DNA of 28,489 nt, from IMG/VR virus record IMGVR_UViG_3300006736_003987, positions 1 to 28,489 of that record; one strand, given 5' to 3'. Made by a program: the position numbers and the translations under genes. Origin of the DNA: a virus. The notes beneath the pieces were generated by a model. It was not told the origin of the DNA and did no database searches. It was given only the letters and a program-made list of their open reading frames with translations. Positions 16,070 through 23,646 of the stretch are shown here, in pieces (the first letter of the stretch is position 1; each line of letters starts with the position of its first letter).

Positions 16070-16413
16070 CACGGAGTACCAAGACTAGCTATTGCCCTCT
16101 CAATCGCAGCAAGTCGAGCATCAAGATCTGAAAGCTTCTCTTCTGTTTCATCAGAAAACTCTTCTAGCTCATCAAAACCCCTTGCTTGTGAATAATCTGA
16201 AACAAATCGTCCACCAGGAATAAATTTTGTAGCTAGTGCCTTTGCTAAGGCCCCAAGCCTGCCTTCATCAAGATCTTTTTGTTCCAAAAGAATTGAGTCT
16301 ACATCGATTTCAAGTACAGGATTTTTAGAAACCTTATTCTTTCTTTTTGCCTGATGTTTGATCTCACTGAGAACTATCTTCTGGAGTTGTGTCTTTGTAA
16401 CTTTCATCTTCAT
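16069..16413 (-). CDS. Leader-bearing coiled-coil protein
   Basis: This protein has 114 residues from ATG 16413 or 112 from ATG 16407. The second start gives MKVTKTQLQKIVLSEIKHQA, in line with the shared leader (site L-S-E). The first is closer to the AAGGAG ribosome binding site, so either may be used. A basic linker follows, then SRYxG-free helical sequence and a C-terminal coiled coil (DETEEKLSDLDARLAAIERA). The first 50 bases overlap the end of the upstream lipoprotein gene in another frame. No enzymatic motif is visible. Confidence 0.75.
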   Translation of the reverse strand: MKMKVTKTQLQKIVLSEIKHQAKRKNKVSKNPVLEIDVDSILLEQKDLDEGRLGALAKALATKFIPGGRFVSDYSQARGFDELEEFSDETEEKLSDLDARLAAIERAIASLGTP

Positions 16414-16567
16414 TTTCTCCTTCTATTTCCCCTGCTTCGGGTAAGTCATCAAGATCCTCATCATCCTCTGGGAAATCGAGAATTGGACGAGAATACATAT
16501 TCTGCTCCAGGTCTTTTTTAACTGGACATGCTATCAATAGCGCTGATGTTATCAATATAAATCTCAT
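16364..16567 (-). CDS. Small acidic lipoprotein
   Basis: This 67-residue protein opens MRFILITSALLIACPVKKDL. LIAC is a good lipobox, so Cys14 would be the lipidated N-terminus of a mature protein of 54 residues. The mature part is very acidic (DFPEDDEDLDDLPEAGEIEG). Small phage lipoproteins are often outer-membrane spanin subunits (Rz1-type) or superinfection-exclusion proteins. The size and out-of-frame overlap with the next gene recall Rz/Rz1 pairs, but the sequence is not proline-rich, so the role is open. The ATG is one base beyond the stop of the upstream gene's TAA context, with GGGGTAGA about 9 bases before it. Confidence 0.7.
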   Translation of the reverse strand: MRFILITSALLIACPVKKDLEQNMYSRPILDFPEDDEDLDDLPEAGEIEGENEDESYKDTTPEDSSQ

Positions 16568-16570
16568 GAT

Positions 16571-17116
16571 TTAAAAATCTACCCCGTCATCTGATTGAGA
16601 AAGGGCAGCCTGGTCCCCTCTAACAGCTTGTCTTTGAAGTGCAGAAGACCCAGCCTTGTTAGCATCAGCTGTGTCATTTCTAAGCTTGAGCTGGAGGTCT
16701 AAAGTTCTATTTCTATCATCATCGGCGCTATCTTCATCTAAATCTTCATCTTCATCTATCTCATCGCCGTATGGTACTTGAAGCCCTGTGGGGTCACCAT
16801 ACATTCCTGTGGAACTCTTTTCTTCACGCATGGGTTCATCATCCTGAAACATGTCGACGACCTTTCCAGATGCAACACCCCGAAGATATTCCTCAAATGT
16901 CTCATCTTCTGTCGCCTCGCGCCCAGGATCCTCAGCTGTTTGCTGACGCAGTCTCCCACGCGTCCTATATTTTTGAAGCTCATCTTCATCAAAAAGGTCA
17001 AACCACTCCTGTTCAGTGTCATCTTGCTGCTGTCTATACTTGCTTAAGTCGATAACTTCGCCTTCATTGATCAGGTCCATTATTATCTCTCTCAGGTCTA
17101 TTCTATTAATCTTCAT
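16571..17116 (-). CDS. Leader-bearing acidic unknown protein
   Basis: This 181-residue protein starts MKINRIDLREIIMDLINEGE; the leader form ends in I-N-E at residue 18. A strong ribosome binding site, AGGAG, precedes the ATG. The body is polar and acidic, with a run of Asp/Glu at about 118-135 and a Gln/Ala-rich end. It has no hydrophobic segment and is probably partly disordered. No domain is recognised. It is the first gene of the minus-strand cluster reaching down to about 14.6 kb, so a promoter should lie at 17117-17211. Confidence 0.75.
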   Translation of the reverse strand: MKINRIDLREIIMDLINEGEVIDLSKYRQQQDDTEQEWFDLFDEDELQKYRTRGRLRQQTAEDPGREATEDETFEEYLRGVASGKVVDMFQDDEPMREEKSSTGMYGDPTGLQVPYGDEIDEDEDLDEDSADDDRNRTLDLQLKLRNDTADANKAGSSALQRQAVRGDQAALSQSDDGVDF

Positions 17117-17211
17117 TGATTCTCCTAAGGGTAGCTCTAAATTGGGATTTGCATGTATATTAAATATGACGATTCTCTTAAATCATCTAAAGAGATATAA
17201 GTATTAATAGG
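17117..17211. promoter_or_regulatory. Short divergent intergenic region
   Basis: This 95-base AT-rich gap lies between the divergent starts at 17116 (minus) and 17212 (plus). On the plus strand GATATAAGTATTAATAGG and on the minus strand TACTTATATCTC are possible -10 regions. I see no clear -35 boxes or inverted repeats. Confidence 0.35.
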
Positions 17212-17568
17212 ATGATGGAGAAAAGACTTTTACCCGGAACGTTGTGCAAAGCTGTCTTTGAAGGGTTAACGTATTCAGAAGATGGATTTGCAACAGTTGG
17301 TAGCAATGATAATAAGATAGGAGTGAGGCTATTTAGTCAAATTGATGTGAATTCATATCCCTCATGTAATGACTTCAAGGGAGGCACAACAGTGGCTCAC
17401 GACAATGATGTGGTTGTTATAGTATCATATGCAGGAAGACCATTCAATGTCAAGAGAGATCCAGCATGGTTCAAGTATGATATATACGAAGTACTGATCA
17501 GAGGAGCTAGACGCCAAATGTTTCGTCAGAATCTATCTGTGATTCTGTGCCCTCTAGCCCGACACTAA
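17212..17568 (+). CDS. Small beta-rich unknown protein, probable phage family
   Basis: This 118-residue protein opens with two ATG codons (17212, 17215) as MMEKRLLPGTLCKAVFEGLT. A central beta-rich part follows, then NDVVVIVSYAGRPFNV and FKYDIYEVLIRGARRQMFRQ. The pattern is typical of short SH3- or KOW-like barrel proteins common in phages; I know no function. Its last 62 bases overlap the end of the convergent 1166-residue gene on the other strand, an unusually long antisense overlap. The conserved-looking segment ends at MFRQNL, so the final ~12 residues may be a tail gained by loss of an earlier stop. Confidence 0.7.
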   Translation: MMEKRLLPGTLCKAVFEGLTYSEDGFATVGSNDNKIGVRLFSQIDVNSYPSCNDFKGGTTVAHDNDVVVIVSYAGRPFNVKRDPAWFKYDIYEVLIRGARRQMFRQNLSVILCPLARH

Positions 17569-20500
17569 CATCGAGAATTACGAACTCTTTATTTCCATTT
17601 CTTATTACATATCCCACATTATCATGTCTCATTTCGTGAGGCGCTATTCCTATATTAGACATAGCCTTTGAAACAGTTCTAAATGTCGGATTTTCCCACA
17701 ATTCTAAAAATCTATTTGCAACCTTTGCACCAATTGGATTACTACCCAGTTGTTCGATTTGCTTCTTGAATCTAACTGGCTCAGAGCTCCAGTCACCGCT
17801 ATTGTGAATTTCTTCTATCTCCTTTGAATATTTAGATCCCATATCTAAAAGAAGTATCCACATCATTTGTTCATTTGGAAATTTCATCTCAGGAAAAAAC
17901 TCTGACATCTCTTGCGGGCTACTGAGTATATTAACTTTTTCTGAGAGTATCCAGTTGCCAGCCGGATCTCCGGGGTACACTTTTGGAAATATATCAAAAA
18001 TATTTCCTCGTCCGCTTTGTGCCTCTGCTATATTTGTCCTTCTAGCAAGGGAGATATCACCGTCGACATCAGCATCCCCTTTCCAGGTTTCGCTATTTCT
18101 CCACCTATTTCCCATACCATGAGCAATTTTTAGAACAAACTCCTTGGCTGTCGGATGTTCATACACAAATCTACTATATCCTCCCTGAACTCTCTTGAAC
18201 CCAGCTTTCTCTGCTGCCTCAATAGCATTCATTCCTGAATCAACAAATTGCTTGAAGTTAGAAAAACCCCCGCCAAAATATGATGGAGTTTCAGAAATCA
18301 TGCTCATTCCCTTAAGCCAGTCAGATATTTGCTTATTTACAGGCTTGTCACTCATAAAGCTCTTGCTTGGTCCTTCTGGCCATCCACCATGAGATGTGGT
18401 CTTGTTTAGATCTAGAGACTTTTTTGTTCCAAGTTTATATGTTTTTTCAACATGCTTTTTTGACTTCTTCTTCTTTTTCTTTTTAGCTTCATTTACTTGA
18501 ATTAATTCTTGAAGCCTGGCATCCCACCTTTTCCAAATCTCTTGAGCAATCGGTATCATTTCTTCTTGCTCGAATCCTCTACGCCAGCCATCTTCTACAA
18601 TAGAATTGACATATTCATCCAGGATATCACCAGTGTCTTCACCTGATATTCTTGCACGCCCGACTATTTCTGCAACATTACCCCTGGTCTCAGCTTGGGA
18701 TCCAAAATGCTTAAGAATGTTTTCTGGACTCTCCCACTTAGCTTCTCCCTCCGGAATATCAGCGGCAAGCATCTCTGTGGGGTCACAGCTGTGTTGTAAT
18801 TCATGAGATAGCACACCCTCTAGTTCAATAGACAGCCACCTTTTAAATCCATCAACTTTTTCATAATTTCTTGGAATATCTAAAACTATTATTAAATTAG
18901 ATTTAGACCTGTCATCAACAACACAGTTATAATAAGCTGATATCTTTCCAGTACCCTCATCATTAATAATAATTCCAAGGTGAACTTCATCAACTGTATC
19001 ATAATTTTGAAAAAGTTCACCAGTATCCAATACTGTATTAATTTCCATGTCTGCTTGACTATTATTTAAGTGATCTATTAGATCCTGCCTGAATATCATT
19101 GATGATATCATGCTATTAAGTGATTCACTAAAGTGAAGCAGGTCTGGTTCTTCAGGATGGCTATCATCTACTTCCACCAGAATCCCTGATTGTATTGAGT
19201 CGATTAATATTTCTTTAATCATCTTCTCTAGCACTTTATGATCATCTTCTGATGAATTCCAAAAATCACCAGAATAATTTTCTCTGACACTATTTAATGC
19301 ATCGATATACTGTGATCTATTAGATATCATTTTATTCACGGTGCCCAGGTCAAATCCCATATCAGCTGCAAGAAGAATTCTTCCACTTCTTCCATTGCCA
19401 TCTGCAAACGGATGTATTAGTTCATACATAGCGTGACGAACGAATGGAGATGAAAATTCTTGATCTTCCCACCACTTCATGGCCGTCGGAATATCAGCTG
19501 ATGATGCGTAGTGAATTCCGCCCCCAGACCTAGCCTCTATGCCGCTTCTAATGATTCCTGGTACACCAGATTCTAATACTTGTGGGCCCATAGCTGCATG
19601 TACAGCAATTGCAGCTTCCAATGTTCGAGGATTCTTTTCATTTACAGCACCGAGACCAGCAAGATGACCAGTTATGTGAGGATTTGTGGAGACATATGAT
19701 ATGGGATATCCCGCATCAATTCCCTCTAGTGCGTCAATAACATCTAATCTATTGACATGATATCCCTCTATTTCATTTGATTTAATTATAAATTGAACAA
19801 GATCATCAGAAACATTTTCAGTCAATAAAATTCTTTTAATATTCTCTCTGAGAGAATCTATAATTTGAGAATATGAATCTTTTTCCGCTTGATTCATTGC
19901 CAGCCCTATTTCTGGACCCTTTAATCCTTGTGACATTAAATCTCTAGGGTTGACAGTTGGCTCGGAGGCCACAAAACTTAAGAATCCTTCAACCACCCTT
20001 TCATTAGGACCCTTTGCATGAGACATGAATTCTCTAAGAGAATCGGGATCTATTTTTCTTCGCTTAAACTCCTTTTTAATTTGCGGAGCAGAATCTCTGT
20101 CCATGTTTAAAAAATTTAAAAGAAAGCTTGTCCTAGCAGTAGTTTCACTAGAATGACGAATACGATTCAGTATATCTCTAACACTATCGGGATCATTCCC
20201 CTTAAGTATCAGAGCCAGTTGAATATCAACATCCCTAGAGCTTGACGGAGAGTCATCTGTTATCATTCCGGGAAATATCTCGTCCAGCAGTCCCAGGTCA
20301 TTCAACATCCTGACATATACAGACGGATCTTGAGATGTAGCTATTCCCTTTTTAAACTCTTCAGTTATTCTCTCTTCAGCCCTGATAGCACCGATGTCAC
20401 CCTCCCGAAGCCCAGCATCATTAATGATAGCCTCTGCGGTTTCATTGTCTATTTCTGATCCCAGCCGAGCAGCAAATCTAACTGCTCTCAGAATCCTGCT

Positions 20501-21007
20501 TTTATCTTCATAAAATCTATGCGCGGGATTTCCAACAGATCTTACTATGCCATTTTGTACGTCATCTATCCCGCCAACATAGTCAACTATCTCTTTTGTA
20601 TCGATATCATAAAATAGTGCATTAATAGTCAAATCTCTTCTTAAGACATCTTGATCAACTGTAACATTTTTAATAACCACCTTTTTATCATCAGAATCCT
20701 TGTGAACCCTTTCATCTTTTCTAAACGTAGCAATCTCATAATCATTACCATCATGAGTTCTCACCATCACTACTGGAAACTGATCACCGATTTTATTAAC
20801 TTGCTTGACATAAAATTCCAGAATGTTTATCACCTCATCTGGCGTCGCATTTGTTGAAAGATCATAATCCTTAGGGACTTCCCCCATTAATTCATCACGA
20901 ATAGCACCACCGACAACATAGAGTTGCTTCTTCCGCTTCTTCATGTGCTTGTGAATATCTTCTATATCACTTGGCAAATCAATATTCATTTTTTGACGAA
21001 CTGGCAT
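17507..21007 (-). CDS. Polyvalent protein: CCA nucleotidyltransferase, Fic, zinc peptidase, kinase-like
   Basis: This 1166-residue protein has four domains. (1) About 28-390: a tRNA CCA-adding/poly(A) polymerase type nucleotidyltransferase with VVGGAIRDELMG (31-42), KDYDLST (46-52), RRDLTINA (123-130), SRILRAVRFAARLG and a following RNA-binding part. (2) About 400-600: a Fic domain with catalytic HPFADGNGRSGR (about 530-541); SNEIEG near 410 fits the (S/T)xxxE(G/N) inhibitory motif. (3) About 650-840: a peptidase-like region with HELQH (about 734). (4) About 930-1166: a kinase-like fold with GGYSRFVY, the lysine in FVLKIAHG (about 959), HEMRHDNVGY (about 1125) and VILDVS. Leader-like sequences, NIKRILLTEN (about 390) and LQELIQVNEAKKKKKKK (about 840), fall at two domain junctions. 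Such fusions are the 'polyvalent proteins' known from phages and conjugative elements, usually delivered into the host with the DNA. Fic proteins commonly AMPylate host targets. Confidence 0.9.
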   Translation of the reverse strand: MPVRQKMNIDLPSDIEDIHKHMKKRKKQLYVVGGAIRDELMGEVPKDYDLSTNATPDEVINILEFYVKQVNKIGDQFPVVMVRTHDGNDYEIATFRKDERVHKDSDDKKVVIKNVTVDQDVLRRDLTINALFYDIDTKEIVDYVGGIDDVQNGIVRSVGNPAHRFYEDKSRILRAVRFAARLGSEIDNETAEAIINDAGLREGDIGAIRAEERITEEFKKGIATSQDPSVYVRMLNDLGLLDEIFPGMITDDSPSSSRDVDIQLALILKGNDPDSVRDILNRIRHSSETTARTSFLLNFLNMDRDSAPQIKKEFKRRKIDPDSLREFMSHAKGPNERVVEGFLSFVASEPTVNPRDLMSQGLKGPEIGLAMNQAEKDSYSQIIDSLRENIKRILLTENVSDDLVQFIIKSNEIEGYHVNRLDVIDALEGIDAGYPISYVSTNPHITGHLAGLGAVNEKNPRTLEAAIAVHAAMGPQVLESGVPGIIRSGIEARSGGGIHYASSADIPTAMKWWEDQEFSSPFVRHAMYELIHPFADGNGRSGRILLAADMGFDLGTVNKMISNRSQYIDALNSVRENYSGDFWNSSEDDHKVLEKMIKEILIDSIQSGILVEVDDSHPEEPDLLHFSESLNSMISSMIFRQDLIDHLNNSQADMEINTVLDTGELFQNYDTVDEVHLGIIINDEGTGKISAYYNCVVDDRSKSNLIIVLDIPRNYEKVDGFKRWLSIELEGVLSHELQHSCDPTEMLAADIPEGEAKWESPENILKHFGSQAETRGNVAEIVGRARISGEDTGDILDEYVNSIVEDGWRRGFEQEEMIPIAQEIWKRWDARLQELIQVNEAKKKKKKKSKKHVEKTYKLGTKKSLDLNKTTSHGGWPEGPSKSFMSDKPVNKQISDWLKGMSMISETPSYFGGGFSNFKQFVDSGMNAIEAAEKAGFKRVQGGYSRFVYEHPTAKEFVLKIAHGMGNRWRNSETWKGDADVDGDISLARRTNIAEAQSGRGNIFDIFPKVYPGDPAGNWILSEKVNILSSPQEMSEFFPEMKFPNEQMMWILLLDMGSKYSKEIEEIHNSGDWSSEPVRFKKQIEQLGSNPIGAKVANRFLELWENPTFRTVSKAMSNIGIAPHEMRHDNVGYVIRNGNKEFVILDVSVGLEGTESQIDSDETFGV

Positions 21008-21073
21008 GAGAAATTATACCTCAGAAGTGAGATCTATACACGATCTAGTTGTGTTATCAGTTGCAAGACTCAC

Positions 21074-21547
21074 TCACTTTCCCTTTTTAAAATAACTTAT
21101 CTGCCTTTCTCTATTTTCTGCACCAGATATGTCGTCATAGCATCCCATATTTCTTTTGCTTTTCCTAGAGAGGAGACACCACTTACCATCAATTTTTTTA
21201 ATTGTTTCTCTAAGTCCCTCATCTTCATCTTCATCAATTAACTTATCACTAATTTTTCCAGCTGCATATGCACCCGCAGCTCTCGCAACTGTTGGCCAGA
21301 ATTCATCTAGCTCTTTTTCAGACTCTGACATTTTATTAGCATCGTCTTGTGCTTTTTTTGCTCGATCACTTAGCTCCAGAGCTTCTTGATCATCAGCTGC
21401 AGCCTGTTTAGATGCCGCGTCAGAAGCAGCTTTAAGATGCTCTGCTTTTTCAATAGCTGCTTTTTTCTCATCTGAAGCCTGCTCAATTAGGCATCTAGAG
21501 ATCTCTTCTTTAATAATTCTTCTAAGTGCTGATACTTTAATCTTCAT
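21074..21547 (-). CDS. Leader-bearing coiled-coil protein with phage C-terminal motif
   Basis: This 157-residue protein starts MKIKVSALRRIIKEEISRCL. An Ala/Glu/Lys-rich coiled coil follows (about 27-75), then an acidic stretch. The C-terminal block KIDGKWCLLSRKSKRNMGCY followed by ENRERQISYFKKGK resembles the short 'GKWvlySK.gkk.LG.y.t...A..RerqI..fK' motif often found at the ends of phage structural or head-protease proteins. GGGG lies about 8 bases before the ATG. It lies next to the polyvalent gene, 66 bases upstream on the same strand, and may share its transcript. Confidence 0.78.
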   Translation of the reverse strand: MKIKVSALRRIIKEEISRCLIEQASDEKKAAIEKAEHLKAASDAASKQAAADDQEALELSDRAKKAQDDANKMSESEKELDEFWPTVARAAGAYAAGKISDKLIDEDEDEGLRETIKKIDGKWCLLSRKSKRNMGCYDDISGAENRERQISYFKKGK

Positions 21548-21598
21548 AGTGTTACCCCGTCTTCATAATAATTATTCACGTAGGATGTAGAAATTAAA

Positions 21599-21832
21599 AT
21601 GAAGTTTAAACCTGGAGATCTGGTAACAATTGTTAGCACCGTTGGTGATAAATTAATTGATATACCTCCGGCACTCATTTTAAGCGGAGGGATAGGATAT
21701 CCAGTCACACCAGGCATCCCTAGCGGCTCATATACAACAGAGCCCGAAGAAATTTATACAATATTATTCAGCGGAGATTTAGAAAGAAAAATATCTGCTG
21801 ACTGGCTTGATCTTATTGAGAGAGCTAACTAG
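21599..21832 (+). CDS. Small SH3-like barrel protein
   Basis: This 77-residue protein opens MKFKPGDLVTIVSTVGDKLI and ends in ERKISADWLDLIERAN. MKFKPGDLV followed by short strands is a common phage small-barrel layout (SH3/KOW-like). No catalytic residues are visible. It is a single plus-strand gene between two minus-strand leader genes, and only a weak AGGA site lies upstream. Confidence 0.65.
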   Translation: MKFKPGDLVTIVSTVGDKLIDIPPALILSGGIGYPVTPGIPSGSYTTEPEEIYTILFSGDLERKISADWLDLIERAN

Positions 21833-21836
21833 CTCT
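21821..21836. terminator. Hairpin between convergent genes
   Basis: AGAGCTA and TAGCTCT pair perfectly across two bases, spanning the stop codon of the plus-strand gene that ends at 21832. The convergent minus gene ends at 21847. No T-run follows on either strand, so this is a weak terminator candidate. Confidence 0.3.
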
Positions 21837-21846
21837 ATTACTCGCC

Positions 21847-22449
21847 TCATCCGCCCTCAAGACGATCGTCTGGCTCATCAAAATCTCCAGACTGTCCCAT
21901 TGAATATCCCACACCAAATGCATCGTCTTTTGATTCTAGGCCTTCAATGTCACCCTTAAAATGTCCATATTGAGGGTTGCTCCAATCCACATCGACCTCT
22001 TCTTCATCATCCAGGACCCATTCCTCACCACCGCCACTGCCAAGGTCATCAATAACTCCCATCAGTGCATTTCTAGTAACTGGACAAGATGTATTCTGCG
22101 CAATTGCTGCAACCACCCTTAGTGCTTCATCTTTACTAAAAAGTCTTTCATCGGGTCCGAATCCGTCGTGATCAAAGTCCGGCTCGCCGCCCTCAACACC
22201 AGTTATGGTTCCATGAGCAATTACATCATGATCATGGCTGTCATGATCATCGCCGCACACAGAACATCCGGATGTGAATGCCTCATCTGGGGATATATTA
22301 GTTTGATTTAGATTTCTAAAATCTCCTAAATCATCTTCATCATCACAAGGACATTCATGACCAGTTTCAGCTTCAGCACCGCAATCCTCATAAATCAGAG
22401 ACATTTCTTCTCTAATCATTTCTTTTAAAAACTTAGAACTAACTTTCAT
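21847..22449 (-). CDS. Leader-bearing acidic protein with Cys/His cluster
   Basis: From ATG 22449 this is a 200-residue protein starting MKVSSKFLKEMIREEMSLIY. I prefer this to an ATG five codons earlier because GGGAG then sits about 8 bases upstream and the leader starts at Met1. Metal-binding clusters follow: HECPCDD, CSVCGDDHDSHDHD. The remainder is strongly acidic and Gly-rich (DLGSGGGEEWVLDDEEEVD). It may bind zinc or calcium. No known domain is recognised. An AAATAGTTATAG motif lies 19 bases upstream of the ATG. Confidence 0.75.
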   Translation of the reverse strand: MKVSSKFLKEMIREEMSLIYEDCGAEAETGHECPCDDEDDLGDFRNLNQTNISPDEAFTSGCSVCGDDHDSHDHDVIAHGTITGVEGGEPDFDHDGFGPDERLFSKDEALRVVAAIAQNTSCPVTRNALMGVIDDLGSGGGEEWVLDDEEEVDVDWSNPQYGHFKGDIEGLESKDDAFGVGYSMGQSGDFDEPDDRLEGG

Positions 22450-22468
22450 GTGTAAATCTCCCATCCGT

Positions 22469-22480
22469 CTATAACTATTT
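22469..22480 (-). promoter_or_regulatory. Recurring upstream motif AAATAGTTATAG (copy 1)
   Basis: This minus-strand 12-base motif lies 19 bases before the ATG at 22449. Identical copies occur at 26045-26056 and 27671-27682, each just upstream of a leader-bearing gene in the same orientation. The distance suits a -10-type promoter element with a short leader RNA. Confidence 0.55.
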
Positions 22481-22539
22481 AGAATAATTGATAACTAAAG
22501 TAAACCTATTAAAATACCCTGCTGTGATTCATATTTGAC

Positions 22540-22603
22540 CCTGGTGTGTCCCTATGGGCATAAACATAAATCTATGTTTGCAGCCAGCTAGAATGTCACC
22601 AGG
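22540..22603. other. Potential structured RNA/DNA element
   Basis: CCTGGTG (22540-22546) pairs perfectly with CACCAGG (22597-22603). Inside, AAACATA (22562-22568) and TATGTTT (22573-22579) form a 7-base-pair hairpin with a 4-base loop. This is the most structured part of the gap between 22480 and 22651, in which I find no gene. It lacks a tRNA anticodon loop and T-loop. It could be a small RNA, a processing site or chance pairing. Confidence 0.35.
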
Positions 22604-22651
22604 ACCGTTCTAGATACCCCTATGATTATTCTGCAGGGCCTTTTGGGGTTG

Positions 22652-22819
22652 CTACTTTCCAAAACAACGTTTTTCATCTGCCTCCATCAAAAGTGCGTGA
22701 TTTGAGTCACCAGATGCGTAAATTTTATCTATTCTCGAAAGCAATCTCTCACATGCATGAGGGCCTGGACTGCACTGAAGTAGAAGTGTTAGAAAGAGCA
22801 TCGATATTTTGAATTGCAT
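22652..22819 (-). CDS. Small secreted or lipoprotein-like ORF
   Basis: This 55-residue reading frame opens MQFKISMLFLTLLLQCSPGP, a short basic start followed by a hydrophobic core and a cysteine (LLQC, an imperfect lipobox because Gln is at -1). The remainder has two more cysteines (HACERLL, KRCFGK). It begins 15 bases after the stop of the upstream leader gene on the same strand, with only a weak GGGCGG upstream. Export-signal character and operon position support it. Its small size and weak ribosome binding site leave it uncertain. It could be a spanin-like or other envelope peptide. Confidence 0.5.
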   Translation of the reverse strand: MQFKISMLFLTLLLQCSPGPHACERLLSRIDKIYASGDSNHALLMEADEKRCFGK

Positions 22820-22834
22820 CGCCGCCCAGGAAGA

Positions 22835-23338
22835 TTAGCGATCCTCGTCGGATCTCTGCCTGGGCGGCGATGCCGCAGCCCACTCCTCTTCGCCTCTATC
22901 GCGCCAAGCATCAGCCACCTCTGTTGTAACAATCCACCTCGTAGGATGCTGGGGATGAGGTTCAAATCTCTTTCCAGATGAATTATGCTTCGTGCTGTTT
23001 AGGATTGTTATCCAGTGCTTCATTCCCTGCTGATCATTGGAAAAGTCCTCCATTCGATTTCCACCCCACGTCTTTGGACCCTTACCAATGAATGTTGTTC
23101 CGGTATGGCCCATCACAGAAAGTTCTCCCTCAGATCCAATTTTTGTCAAAATATCATTAATTATTTTTTCAATATCTTGAAGCGTTCCTCTCTTCTCCCT
23201 GGGGAGAATGCCTAGCTTAGCCATCCTTGCTTCATCCTCTTTCTGCCTTCTCGCTTCATCTTCCCAAAAGTTCTCACGTATGCTTTTGCTGATCTCTTCT
23301 TTTATTAATCTTCTTAGCTGGACTGCATTGATTTTCAT
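22835..23338 (-). CDS. Leader-bearing unknown protein
   Basis: From ATG 23338 this is a 167-residue protein starting MKINAVQLRRLIKEEISKSI. GGAGG lies 6 bases before this ATG; the ATG one codon earlier (23341) is also possible. A charged helix (about 23-45) is followed by a compact part with IEKIINDILTKIGSEGELSV, then GKRFEPHPQHPTRWIVTTEV. The end is Arg/Glu/Pro-rich. No family is recognised. The start overlaps the stop of the gene upstream (TGATGA), which supports coupled translation through this minus-strand cluster. Confidence 0.75.
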   Translation of the reverse strand: MKINAVQLRRLIKEEISKSIRENFWEDEARRQKEDEARMAKLGILPREKRGTLQDIEKIINDILTKIGSEGELSVMGHTGTTFIGKGPKTWGGNRMEDFSNDQQGMKHWITILNSTKHNSSGKRFEPHPQHPTRWIVTTEVADAWRDRGEEEWAAASPPRQRSDEDR

Positions 23339-23646
23339 CATGATCCTCCGTAGTCATAGTTCCAAAGCTCTATCACATGTTCAAATTCCCACATGTCAAA
23401 CCCTGGAGATGCCATGGCTTCATCAAGCGTTACTTTGGAGCTGGAACTATAGCTCTTATCTCGGGAGGCGCATCCAGAAGCGGTTGTATGTGCCAGCCTA
23501 TTACAGCTCCTACACTTAAAACAAGTAATCCTATCACCCACCAGGACAATCGGTGTCTCCCCTCCAAGATTTCCGACACCAAGTGGTGCAATGCTGTTGC
23601 AAGCTTCTTCATTATCTAATATCTCCCAGTTAATAATATGTTTCAT
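23338..23646 (-). CDS. Unknown protein with cysteine cluster, no leader
   Basis: This 102-residue protein is MKHIINWEILDNEEACNSIA..., with a cysteine group TCFKCRSCNRLAHTTASGC at about 41-59 that could bind a metal. It ends EFEHVIELWNYDYGGS. Its ATG directly follows the upstream stop (TAAATG) and its TGA overlaps the next start (TGATGA), the same coupling used by neighbouring genes; this is the main support for it. It lacks the shared leader. A second credible frame (23430-23612) lies inside it, so one of the two may be spurious. Confidence 0.5.
   Translation of the reverse strand: MKHIINWEILDNEEACNSIAPLGVGNLGGETPIVLVGDRITCFKCRSCNRLAHTTASGCASRDKSYSSSSKVTLDEAMASPGFDMWEFEHVIELWNYDYGGS
23430..23612 (-). 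CDS. Embedded single-span membrane peptide (alternative frame)
   Basis: This 60-residue frame lies wholly inside the 102-residue gene in another frame. It reads MKKLATALHHLVSEILEGRH, then a transmembrane helix WWVIGLLVLSVGAVIGWHI (about 24-42), then a proline-rich tail (PPEIRAIVPAPK). Amphipathic helix, one membrane span and a Pro-rich tail make a convincing small membrane protein. Phages do embed small lysis genes this way. No clear ribosome binding site is visible, which counts against it. Confidence 0.45.
   Translation of the reverse strand: MKKLATALHHLVSEILEGRHRLSWWVIGLLVLSVGAVIGWHIQPLLDAPPEIRAIVPAPK

Noticed and set aside
18420-18490. Poly-lysine run in the polyvalent protein as a frameshift or sequencing-error site
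   Set aside because: The frame stays open with recognisable domains on both sides and mixed lysine codons, so it reads as a real charged linker.
22540-22606. tRNA gene suggested by a 7-base-pair outer stem followed by ACC
   Set aside because: The enclosed bases do not form D, anticodon and T arms, there is no TTCRA T-loop, and the length is too short.
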